A stretch of DNA of 14,786 bases from contig JBOGWU010000070.1 in the NCBI GenBank assembly GCA_050693935.1, positions 1-14,786 on the forward strand. The letters run 5' to 3'. The position numbers and the translations under genes are program-made. The notes under the pieces were generated by a model, which worked only from the letters and a program-made list of their open reading frames with translations, did not search any database and was not told the DNA's origin. This DNA comes from WHSV01 sp050693935. GTDB lineage: Bacteria > Actinomycetota > CADDZG01 > WHSQ01. Of this stretch, positions 6,844 through 13,231 are shown one piece after another. Each line of letters starts with the position of its first letter. Position 1 is the first letter of the stretch.

Positions 6844-7860
6844 TCAGGCAACCTCATCGAGGCTTACTCGAGCGCGTTCCGTAATCTCGCGTATGGCAAC
6901 GGGCCGGCCTTCGGTCATCGCCACCTGCACCGCCTCGGCTATGGCGATGGTCGCGAGGTTCTCGTGCGCGCTGAGTTGCGCGGGCTTGCTTCCGAGCGAA
7001 GCCGCCGCGAGAGCGTCGAGGATCACGTCATGTGGGTCCCGAGGGTTTCTTGCCGACATGAGGCGCTGGGGCCGGCGCCCGGATGGAGCGAGATAGACGC
7101 GCTGATCATCGACCTTGATTGCTCCCTGCCGGCCCTCGATGTACTCGATGTGATGAAAGCCGGGTGCACCCTCGCTGTGGTGATAGCGAATGCGAGCACC
7201 GTTGCTCCAGCAAAGCTCCACGTCGAACGTCGCGTGACCCGGCCACCCCGAAGGAGAGCGCAGTTCACCTTCTACGGTCTCAGGTGCTCCGAACCGCATT
7301 CGGATTGCGTCGAAATGATGCAGGCAGATGTCCCACATCGCGCCGAACTCTGTCGCACGCACGTGGGGGCGAGCCACGAAGCCGGGCCGCGCAGATGAAA
7401 CGAATCCTCCCGCCAGCGGTCCGATTTCGGGAAGAGCCCTCTGCACGAAGTGCTCGCGCGCCAGGAAGCGGAAGTTCTGTCCAACGAGGGCGACACGGCC
7501 CGATGACTCCGATGCTGCAGCGACGCGGGCCGCGGAAGCGAGAGAAGTACTCAATGGTTTCTCCACGAGCACCGTGAGTCCAGTCGTTAGACATTCGCGA
7601 GCCTGGCGTTCGTGGTATTCGGGGGGCGACGCTACGATCGCCGCGCGCGCCTCGGTCGCGGCGATCCCGTCGCCGATCGCCTGCGACCGACGAATCGAAC
7701 CAAGGTGAGGGGGCAGCCTCAAGGACTCGTCGGGGTCGACTATCCCCGCGAGCCTGAAACGGCCGTTTCGCCGCAAGGCTCGCTCCCACTGCTTACCTCT
7801 CTCTCCGTAGCCGATCAACAGCAAATCGGCCACCGGGCGCCCTCGCCCTTTCAAGAACAA
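6844..7860 (-). CDS. Gfo/Idh/MocA-family NAD(P)-dependent oxidoreductase
   Basis: The protein has 338 residues. An N-terminal Rossmann fold carries LLLIGYGERG (13-22, GxGxxG), an acidic strand end IVDPDE (40-45) and the family-defining EKPLS (100-104), whose Lys101 is the usual catalytic lysine. The C-terminal alpha/beta domain includes WDICLHHFDAIR, corresponding to the family's DxxxHxxD motif. Members oxidise or reduce a ring hydroxyl of a sugar, nucleotide sugar or inositol, often making ketosugars or uronic-acid derivatives for surface glycans. The TTG at 7860 has AGGTGAT seven bases upstream (counted from the AGG). A GTG at 7833, with GAGGG six bases before it, gives a start closer to the Rossmann strand and is a credible alternative. 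The gene is transcribed with the phosphatase-superfamily gene, zero bases apart, and is divergent from the GT2-GT4 gene. Confidence 0.88.
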   Translation of the reverse strand: MFLKGRGRPVADLLLIGYGERGKQWERALRRNGRFRLAGIVDPDESLRLPPHLGSIRRSQAIGDGIAATEARAAIVASPPEYHERQARECLTTGLTVLVEKPLSTSLASAARVAAASESSGRVALVGQNFRFLAREHFVQRALPEIGPLAGGFVSSARPGFVARPHVRATEFGAMWDICLHHFDAIRMRFGAPETVEGELRSPSGWPGHATFDVELCWSNGARIRYHHSEGAPGFHHIEYIEGRQGAIKVDDQRVYLAPSGRRPQRLMSARNPRDPHDVILDALAAASLGSKPAQLSAHENLATIAIAEAVQVAMTEGRPVAIREITERARVSLDEVA

Positions 7861-7977
7861 TTCATCACCTTTTGGACACGAGAAAGTTGGATAGGGTCAT
7901 ACGGTGCGAATGGTACTAGTCCTGGTTTCGCGGCTTGACTCGGACCTGGCCGAAGCGAGCGGCATCGGGGTTCCCGC
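7861..7977. promoter_or_regulatory. Divergent intergenic region
   Basis: These 117 bp separate two divergent genes, so promoters in both directions are expected here. A TTGGAC at 7872-7877 could be a rightward -35, but no convincing -10 stands at a standard distance. I see no shared operator dyad. The start of the rightward gene has only a weak GGGG upstream. Confidence 0.4.
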
Positions 7978-9987
7978 ATGACGAGGTTCTCTGTGGTTGT
8001 CGCTACCTGCGGACGCCCCGACAGGCTGCGCCGAACGCTCGAGAGCCTCCAGTCATGCAGGCCGGCACCCTTCGAGGTACTGGTCGTCGATGGGGATCCG
8101 GAGCGTTCGGCTCGCGACGTCTTAGAGCATGTATCGGTGCCGGCCGGCGCGGTCCGTCCGAGGTACCTACCGTCTGAAACCGGTTTGACGATCCAACGAA
8201 ACCTGTCGCTTCGACATTGTCGCGGCGACGTCGTCGTGTTCTTCGACGATGACGTGTTGCTGTCGCCCGACCTCTTCACTTTGCTGGAGAACGCGTACAG
8301 AGCGCCAGAGGTAGTGGGTGCAACCGGCCGCGTCATCGAGGACAGCACGCATCGCTTCGGACGCAAGGAGTCTCCTCTTAGGCGCTGGCTACCCGGCGGT
8401 GGCGAGGAGGGGTCGTTCACGCGCTTTGGATACCCGCGCTACATCACGCGTACCGACGTTGCGCGCGAGGTCGAGTTCATGCAGGGGTGCTTCATGAGCG
8501 CTCGTCTAGACGCCGCGCGACGCGTGGGCTTCGACGAGTCACTGCCCGGCTATGGGTTGGCCGAGGACGAGGACTTCAGCTGCAGGCTTGCTCGCCTGGG
8601 CCGGCTGCTCTACCTGCCGGAGGCGCTGGTCACGCACGAACAGGCCTCGACAACTTCCTACGACTCACGCACGCTGAGCAAACAGATCGTCGTCAATCGC
8701 AGTTACTTGTTTCACAAGAATTTCAACCCGACGCCGATCGCCCATCTTCAGTTTGGGCTCCTTATCGCAATTCTTCTGGCCCACAGGGTTGTCAACTTCA
8801 ACTGGGGCGGCGCTCTTGGATTGCTCGAGGGAGTGCTCGCCGCGCGGGCTCCACGGCGCCTCCAACCACCCGATCACATCTCGGTAACGGTGGTGTCGTC
8901 CCACGCCCGCATGGGCGGCTCAGAACGATACCTGGAGGCGTTGTTGGACGAACTGGGCGACTCCTGGGTTAAACAGGTCATCTGCCTCGAGCGGGGTCCT
9001 CTAGTCGAGCGCCTCAGAGCACGTGGTCATGACGGGGTGGTGGTGCAGACCACCGGGCGCCTTCATTCCATCCTGGCCTCAGCATGGAGGCTGCGCCGCA
9101 ATCTGATCGCCACACGACCCGACGTCGTCCACGCCAACGGAGTTAAGGCGGCGTTCTGCGCGCGGCTGGCTACGATGGGAGTGAGCATTCCCATCGTTTG
9201 GGTGAAGCACGACTTTGCGTGGGACGGATGGGTGTCGCGGTTCATCAGCTCTGGATGCGCGCAGGTTGTTGGCGTGAGCGAGGCCGTGACCGGGTCGCTC
9301 AACGGTCATCGTGGAGGCGACGTGCGCGTCGTCCACACGGGCGCTCCGAAGGAGTCGATCGATCGCGCAGAAGGTCGAGCCCGACTGGCACGCGAGCTGG
9401 GTTGCTCGGCGGACCAGCGTGTGGTGGGGCTGGTGGGTCGATTGCATCCCGTCAAAGGGCATCTCGAGGTCGTCGAGATCCTCCCGTCGTTGATCGAAGC
9501 AGTGGGCGAAATAAAGGTGGCGGTTATCGGCGGCCACGATCCCGGCCTCCCCGAGCACGCGGAGATCGTTCAACGCCGCGTCAAGGAACTGGGAATGGAC
9601 CATGCCGTGAGCTTTTTGGGAGAACGCGACGATGCCATGCTGCTGACGGGCGGCTGCGATGTCATCGCTATCCCGAGCATCGAGTGGGGCCGAGGAATGG
9701 GCCGAGAGGGGTTCCCGCTGGTAGGGCTCGAAGCGTTATCCGTCGGCACCCCCGTGGTGGGGTACCGGACCGGCGGACTACCCGAGTTGGTGGGCGAGTG
9801 TGGGCTTCTTGTCCCTCACGAAGACCGCATCGCCCTGCGCGAGGCGCTCGCAGAAATATTGTCGAACCCCCCTCTGCGCGACCGACTTGCAGGCTGCGGC
9901 CGACAACGTGCGCTGGATCGTTTTTCCTCTGAGCGAATGGTCGAGAAGATGAGGCGCTGTTATCGAGAGGCAGCCGGCTCGAAATAG
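7978..9987 (+). CDS. Two-domain glycosyltransferase: GT2 (GT-A) fused to GT4 (GT-B)
   Basis: The protein has 669 residues and contains two complete-looking enzymes. Residues 1 to about 250 are a GT2 domain: VVVATCGRPDRLRRTLESL (6-24), LVVDGD (35-40), ETGLTIQRNLSL (67-78), FFDDDVLL (88-95, DxD site), FMQGCFMSAR (167-176) and LAEDEDFSCRL (194-204). Residues about 255-290 are hydrophobic and link the parts, possibly touching the membrane. Residues about 301-669 are a GT4 domain: VSSHARMGGSERYL (306-319), VVHANGVKAAFCARL (383-397), VGRLHPVKGH (486-495) and the donor-binding EGFPLVGLE (577-585, E-x7-E) followed by GTPVVG. The protein probably adds two successive sugars, or links one to the membrane-borne acceptor. 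It is followed by a 429-bp gap, so it seems to be a single-gene unit. Confidence 0.9.
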   Translation: MTRFSVVVATCGRPDRLRRTLESLQSCRPAPFEVLVVDGDPERSARDVLEHVSVPAGAVRPRYLPSETGLTIQRNLSLRHCRGDVVVFFDDDVLLSPDLFTLLENAYRAPEVVGATGRVIEDSTHRFGRKESPLRRWLPGGGEEGSFTRFGYPRYITRTDVAREVEFMQGCFMSARLDAARRVGFDESLPGYGLAEDEDFSCRLARLGRLLYLPEALVTHEQASTTSYDSRTLSKQIVVNRSYLFHKNFNPTPIAHLQFGLLIAILLAHRVVNFNWGGALGLLEGVLAARAPRRLQPPDHISVTVVSSHARMGGSERYLEALLDELGDSWVKQVICLERGPLVERLRARGHDGVVVQTTGRLHSILASAWRLRRNLIATRPDVVHANGVKAAFCARLATMGVSIPIVWVKHDFAWDGWVSRFISSGCAQVVGVSEAVTGSLNGHRGGDVRVVHTGAPKESIDRAEGRARLARELGCSADQRVVGLVGRLHPVKGHLEVVEILPSLIEAVGEIKVAVIGGHDPGLPEHAEIVQRRVKELGMDHAVSFLGERDDAMLLTGGCDVIAIPSIEWGRGMGREGFPLVGLEALSVGTPVVGYRTGGLPELVGECGLLVPHEDRIALREALAEILSNPPLRDRLAGCGRQRALDRFSSERMVEKMRRCYREAAGSK

Positions 9988-9995
9988 CACTTGAG

Positions 9996-10012
9996 CCAGA
10001 TTGCCTATCTGG
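9996..10012 (+). terminator. Hairpin after GT2-GT4 gene, weak terminator candidate
   Basis: CCAGAT-TGCCT-ATCTGG, a perfect 6-bp stem with a 5-nt loop, starts 8 bp after the stop codon. No U-tract follows, so intrinsic termination is only possible, not shown. Confidence 0.35.
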
Positions 10013-10104
10013 AATTACTCACCAGTAACCGCTCACTCCAATCGACTTTTCGCAGCCAAGAGGTCACGCATCGTTCGCGTGAGTGAACTCTATGTGCACA
10101 AGCA

Positions 10105-10135
10105 TTGACTTCTTCCAGGATTCACCTCGTATGAG
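10105..10135 (+). promoter_or_regulatory. Candidate promoter for the sugar transferase operon
   Basis: TTGACT (10105-10110) and TATGAG (10130-10135) are separated by 19 bp, slightly long. A second candidate is TTGGGT (10146-10151), 17 bp, TTAACT (10169-10174). Either would give a 5' untranslated leader of roughly 235-275 nt containing all the structures described downstream. Confidence 0.35.
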
Positions 10136-10192
10136 ACACGTCGACTTGGGTAACTTGCGCGCGTTCATTTAACTGCGTGCATCATCGCTTGC

Positions 10193-10246
10193 GTCGTGGC
10201 ACCGTGGTGTGATTGCATCGCTCGCTGATGCCTGGCACGGCACGAC
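10193..10246 (+). ncRNA. Nested stem-loop in the 5' leader
   Basis: Three helices nest in order. The outer is GTCGTG (10193-10198) with CACGAC (10241-10246). The middle is CGTG (10203-10206) with CACG (10236-10239). The inner is GCATC (10215-10219) with GATGC (10227-10231). I recognise no known RNA family. Confidence 0.5.
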
Positions 10247-10272
10247 CACCAAGCGTTTCTCCTTCCGATAGG

Positions 10273-10332
10273 ACTCGTCGCGAAGCGTAGTACCGCGCTT
10301 CGCAATGTCAGAAGGAACTCGTCGCGAAGCGT
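10273..10332 (+). repeat. 16-bp direct repeat with a shared complementary arm (two alternative hairpins)
   Basis: ACTCGTCGCGAAGCGT occurs exactly at 10273-10288 and 10317-10332, 44 bp apart. Between the copies, CGCTTCGC (10296-10303) is the exact complement of GCGAAGCG in each copy (10280-10287 and 10324-10331). It can form an 8-bp hairpin with the first copy (8-nt loop) or with the second (20-nt loop), but not both at once. This could be an RNA switch or attenuator, or the repeats could be two protein-binding sites. Confidence 0.75.
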
Positions 10333-10350
10333 TGAAGTGAAGGAGTTGAA

Positions 10351-10362
10351 ATGCACGCGTAG
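10351..10362 (+). CDS. Possible three-codon leader peptide (M-H-A-stop)
   Basis: ATG CAC GCG TAG follows GAAGGAG (10339-10345) at a 5-nt spacing, as good a ribosome binding site as any in the window, yet no gene follows in this frame. It sits between the alternative hairpins and the 17-bp palindrome. It may be a regulatory minimal frame or chance. Confidence 0.25.
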   Translation: MHA

Positions 10363-10364
10363 CG

Positions 10365-10381
10365 CTGACGTTGAACGTCAG
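10365..10381. promoter_or_regulatory. 17-bp perfect palindrome, operator or hairpin
   Basis: CTGACGTT-G-AACGTCAG is symmetric about a single central base and ends 35 bp before the sugar transferase ATG. As DNA it is the size of a dimeric repressor operator. As RNA it folds into a 6-bp stem with a TTGAA loop just upstream of the GGAGG at 10403-10407. Confidence 0.55.
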
Positions 10382-10402
10382 AGCAACCAACCGACGACCA
10401 TC

Positions 10403-10407
10403 GGAGG
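10403..10407 (+). promoter_or_regulatory. Shine-Dalgarno of the sugar transferase gene
   Basis: GGAGG is nine bases before the ATG at 10417 and supports this start. Confidence 0.75.
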
Positions 10408-10416
10408 ACTGCACGA

Positions 10417-11562
10417 ATGGCTTCAATCTTCAAGGGGGGGTCCGGTTCGATCGCATCCAAGAAAAAGGAGCCCATTCCAGATCCAGCAAAGCTCCACACA
10501 CCCAGCCCGAGTGAGGGACTTCGGCCTCACGCGGACCTGGCTTTGTTGCCAACCGTCGAGGACCTCGAGACCGCGCCGGCGGTCGATTCGATCACGCTTC
10601 CCGAAAAGGTCGACGCGCAGGTTCTTCGAGACCATCTAAAGCCCTGGGGCTGGCGCTTGCGGAAGCGCGACGCAGTGTTCGTAATCGACAACGGTCTGCC
10701 TGAAGCAATTCGGTGTGAGCCTTCGTTCAGTTGTCTAAGCCCGGGCGCGCTTCCGGCCCTCGTCGATGTACTCGAGGAGGAGTCGCGTCCGCCAGCAACC
10801 ATTGCGGTGCCCCAGTCGCTCGAGAACAACGTCGCGGGGCATCTCGAACGTGCCGAAGATCTCGGGGCCCACGTGCAGCCGCTCTCCACCTTGATCGACG
10901 AGCGGTGTCGCCACTTGCCACTGGAACGAGAGCGGGTCGATGAGCTCGGTCCCCCGTCACTTTCAAAGCGCTTCGTCAAGAGAGGCTTTGATCTGGTGGT
11001 GGCATCCGTCGGCTGCTTCGTGCTGCTCTTGATGTCGGGGCCGGTAGCGATCGCGATCCGGCTAGAGGATCGGGGCCCGGTGTTCTATCGACAGCAGCGC
11101 GTAGGGCGGATGGGAAAGGTCTTCAAGGTCTTGAAGTTTCGGAGCATGAGGGAAGATGCGGAGAATTCAGGACCCAAGTGGGCGAGTTCGATCGACGGCA
11201 GGCTCACCAACGTGGGGAGAGCCCTACGCCGCTTTCACATCGATGAGCTTCCCCAATTCATCAACGTGCTGCGGGGGGACATGAGCACCGTCGGACCGCG
11301 GCCGGAGCGCCCCGTCTTTGTCCGAGTGCTGCGTGAGCACGTCCCCTTCTATGACCACCGCCACGCCGTGAGGCCGGGGCTGACCGGCTGGGCTACCGTC
11401 AAGGTCGGCTACAGCAACTCCATTGCGGCCAAACGGGTGGCCCTTCAGTACGACCTCTATCACGTGGAAAACTGGACGCTCGCCTTCGACGTGTCCATTC
11501 TCGCCCGCACCGCGGGGCATCTCATAGTGCGCCCGGAGGTGAGGAACCGATTGATGATCTGA
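10417..11562 (+). CDS. Initiating sugar transferase (monotopic phosphoglycosyl transferase)
   Basis: The protein has 381 residues. The C-terminal half (about 183-381) is a bacterial sugar transferase domain: KRFVKRGFDLVVASVGC leads into one hydrophobic re-entrant helix (about 192-214), then GPVFYRQQRVGRMGKVF (220-236), KFRSMREDAE (240-249), HIDELPQFINVLRGDMS (274-290) with the catalytic Asp276-Glu277 pair, VGPRPERP (292-299) and RPGLTGWA (319-326). The family transfers a sugar phosphate from a UDP-sugar to undecaprenyl phosphate, the first step of repeat-unit assembly. The N-terminal half (1-182) is hydrophilic and lacks the four or five membrane helices of WbaP-type enzymes. It has a Lys/Pro-rich start and an unrecognised alpha/beta-like part (65-165). 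A long structured leader precedes the gene and the Wzz-like gene follows, probably in the same operon. Confidence 0.93.
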   Translation: MASIFKGGSGSIASKKKEPIPDPAKLHTPSPSEGLRPHADLALLPTVEDLETAPAVDSITLPEKVDAQVLRDHLKPWGWRLRKRDAVFVIDNGLPEAIRCEPSFSCLSPGALPALVDVLEEESRPPATIAVPQSLENNVAGHLERAEDLGAHVQPLSTLIDERCRHLPLERERVDELGPPSLSKRFVKRGFDLVVASVGCFVLLLMSGPVAIAIRLEDRGPVFYRQQRVGRMGKVFKVLKFRSMREDAENSGPKWASSIDGRLTNVGRALRRFHIDELPQFINVLRGDMSTVGPRPERPVFVRVLREHVPFYDHRHAVRPGLTGWATVKVGYSNSIAAKRVALQYDLYHVENWTLAFDVSILARTAGHLIVRPEVRNRLMI

Positions 11563-11616
11563 GCAGGGTTGGTCATCGAGCACATGGGAATGTCTGTGTA
11601 GCCGAGATATGGGGAT

Positions 11617-11645
11617 CAGGGCGGCCGGGGACGGCCGCGACCCTG
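11617..11645 (+). promoter_or_regulatory. Strong GC hairpin between sugar transferase and Wzz-like genes
   Basis: GCGGCCG (11621-11627) pairs with CGGCCGC (11632-11638) around a GGGA (GNRA-type) tetraloop. It is extended by CAGG (11617-11620) with CCTG (11642-11645) across a three-base bulge, about 11 bp in all. No U-run follows. It may be an attenuator, RNA stability element or partial terminator within the operon. Confidence 0.6.
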
Positions 11646-11675
11646 TTCGCCGATTTCGCGCTCGTGGTCGCGACC

Positions 11676-11682
11676 GAGGGAG
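11676..11682 (+). promoter_or_regulatory. Shine-Dalgarno deciding the Wzz-like start
   Basis: GAGGGAG lies seven bases before the ATG at 11690. The longer in-frame start at 11609 would put the GC hairpin inside the coding region and has no comparable site. Confidence 0.75.
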
Positions 11683-11689
11683 ATTTCAC

Positions 11690-13231
11690 ATGGCCCTAAG
11701 AAGTAGCAATCGGAAAGGGCCCAGTCCGCGCGCGTCCGCCGTCCGCCAGGAGGATATGGCCCCGCGCCGAGTGGAACGACTTACGCTGGCCGACTACGCG
11801 GGAATGCTGTGGGATTACAAGTGGGTGATCGCCGGCGCGGCCCTTATCGCATTGCTGGCCGCCGTTGGTAGCTCCTCTCTCGGTGCGGGGCCGATGTACG
11901 AGGCCTCGAGGAGGCTTGACTTCCGGGCCATCGACTCCGTGGAGACGAGTACAGGTCCGGGTTTGGGGCCAATCGAAATCGACAGGGCCATCTCAGAGGA
12001 GATTGGAAAGCAGACGACCGGTGAGTTAGGCGCGTCCGAGGGCTCGGACTACTTCTCGACTCTCGACGCGGCGCCGGTCGAGGGCTCCACATCCCTGACG
12101 CTGAGCGCGGTCGGGCATACGCCTGCGGTCAAGGAGTGGCTCGACGCCTATGCGGCCAACTACGTCGAGTACAGAACCGAGCTGTACGCCGACGGTTTGA
12201 ACCGCTCCATAGAACGCGATCTCGCGATGCTCCAGACCACCAAGCAACGGTTGGACGAGATCAGGAGGGCGAGTCCGGGGAAAAAGCGCACCGTCCGCGA
12301 GGGCGTGGTTATTGGATTGCGCTCGCAATATCTCTCTCAGATCGAGAATGCAAGGATAGAGCTCGCGCTCGCCGAGGACAGTGTCGAGGCCGCGGGCCCT
12401 TCGATTGTCGAGCAGATGGAGATACTGCCAGCGCTGGGTCTGCGAGCTCTTGCGGCGGTCGTGGTCGGGCTCTTGATAGGCGGCGCGATCGCAATCGGTC
12501 TCGGAATGACACGTCCGCGAATCAGACGTAAGGCCAGGGCTGAACAGCTCTTGGGGAGCCCCGTGCTCGCAACGATTCCTCGAGTGCGGAGAGCCTCTGC
12601 TGATTCCACCGCCTCACCCACGATTCCGGGCGAGCACGTGAGTGCGCGTAGCCTGCGGGATCAGCTCCAGCTCTTCGGGCGCGGATCCAGCGGCGATGGC
12701 GCCAGCCGCGTGGTCGTTACGAGCGCGGGATCCGGCGAGGGGCGGTCGACGATAGCCGCCGGCATCGCCGACTCGTTCGCGTTGTCGGGTCGCAGGACGT
12801 TATTCGTCGCCGGCGACGAGGACGGTGAGCACCAGGGGGCTGCGGAAAAGACGTTGTCCGATCTGGAGCCGCCGACCCCTGGGTCCTCGGGTTACGACGT
12901 GGTGTCGTTCACCCGCGCGGCCTCGATCAACGGCGGGGTGAAGCGCGAATCGCTCGACGAGCTCCTCTCGGACCTGGATGCGACCGGTCTCTCGTACGAC
13001 GCAGTGGTGGTGGACGCTCCGCCTTTGCTGTCGTCGTCCGACGGGCTCCGCTTGGCATGCGAGGCGGATGCGGTGGCGGTCGTGCTCCGAAGGGCCGTCA
13101 CGCGCGAGGACAACGCCTCGAGGGCGATGGAGTTGCTAGGTCGTTACGACGCGCCGGTGGCAGGAACGGTGCTGAACTTCGCACGCGCCCAGCGACGGCC
13201 GGATCGGTGGCGCAACGTCGTCGGCCCTTAG
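11690..13231 (+). CDS. Wzz-like chain-length regulator fused to a degenerate BY-kinase (CpsD/CapB-like) domain
   Basis: The protein has 513 residues from the ATG at 11690; an in-frame ATG at 11609 would add 27. The layout is that of actinobacterial polysaccharide co-polymerases: a cytoplasmic N-terminus with TLADYAGMLWDYKW, membrane helix 1 (about 45-62), an extracytoplasmic region with a helical, coiled-coil-prone stretch (about 165-235), helix 2 (about 251-272), then a cytoplasmic P-loop domain. In that domain Walker A reads SAGSGEGRST (345-354), with Arg352 where the catalytic Lys of GEGKS(T) belongs. The Walker A' strand reads LFVAGDEDG, and Walker B is intact as AVVVDAPPLLSS. The usual C-terminal tyrosine cluster is absent: the protein ends RAQRRPDRWRNVVGP. 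It probably sets polymer length and organises export, perhaps without kinase activity. The stop overlaps the stop of the convergent gene by 4 bp. Confidence 0.85.
   Translation: MALRSSNRKGPSPRASAVRQEDMAPRRVERLTLADYAGMLWDYKWVIAGAALIALLAAVGSSSLGAGPMYEASRRLDFRAIDSVETSTGPGLGPIEIDRAISEEIGKQTTGELGASEGSDYFSTLDAAPVEGSTSLTLSAVGHTPAVKEWLDAYAANYVEYRTELYADGLNRSIERDLAMLQTTKQRLDEIRRASPGKKRTVREGVVIGLRSQYLSQIENARIELALAEDSVEAAGPSIVEQMEILPALGLRALAAVVVGLLIGGAIAIGLGMTRPRIRRKARAEQLLGSPVLATIPRVRRASADSTASPTIPGEHVSARSLRDQLQLFGRGSSGDGASRVVVTSAGSGEGRSTIAAGIADSFALSGRRTLFVAGDEDGEHQGAAEKTLSDLEPPTPGSSGYDVVSFTRAASINGGVKRESLDELLSDLDATGLSYDAVVVDAPPLLSSSDGLRLACEADAVAVVLRRAVTREDNASRAMELLGRYDAPVAGTVLNFARAQRRPDRWRNVVGP

Larger units (their letters stand above)
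9988..10416 (+). other. 429-bp gene-free leader rich in dyads and repeats
   Basis: No convincing protein gene lies here on either strand. The stretch is visibly lower in G/C than the genes around it. In order it holds a hairpin just after the upstream stop (9996-10012), an inverted repeat TCACGC/GCGTGA (10064-10069 and 10077-10082), promoter-like hexamers, a nested stem-loop (10193-10246), a 16-bp direct repeat with an intervening complementary arm (10273-10332), a Shine-Dalgarno followed by a three-codon frame (10339-10362), a 17-bp palindrome (10365-10381) and the ribosome binding site of the next gene. This looks like promoter plus structured 5' untranslated RNA for the sugar transferase operon. 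Confidence 0.7.

Noticed and set aside
10273..10332. Possible CRISPR-like repeat pair
   Set aside because: Only two copies of 16 bp exist, with no further units, no cas genes, and a spacer that pairs with the repeats.
10165..10426. Small leftward frames across the leader before the sugar transferase
   Set aside because: There is no family resemblance and no supported start. They arise from the repeats and dyads of the leader.
11609..11689. Earlier ATG start for the Wzz-like protein
   Set aside because: It would encode an Arg/Gly-rich 27-residue extension across a GC hairpin and lacks a good ribosome binding site. The ATG at 11690 has GAGGGAG at 7 nt.
11756..11758. Later ATG for the Wzz-like protein preceded by AGGAGG
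   Set aside because: The Shine-Dalgarno is only two bases from the ATG, too close for efficient initiation.
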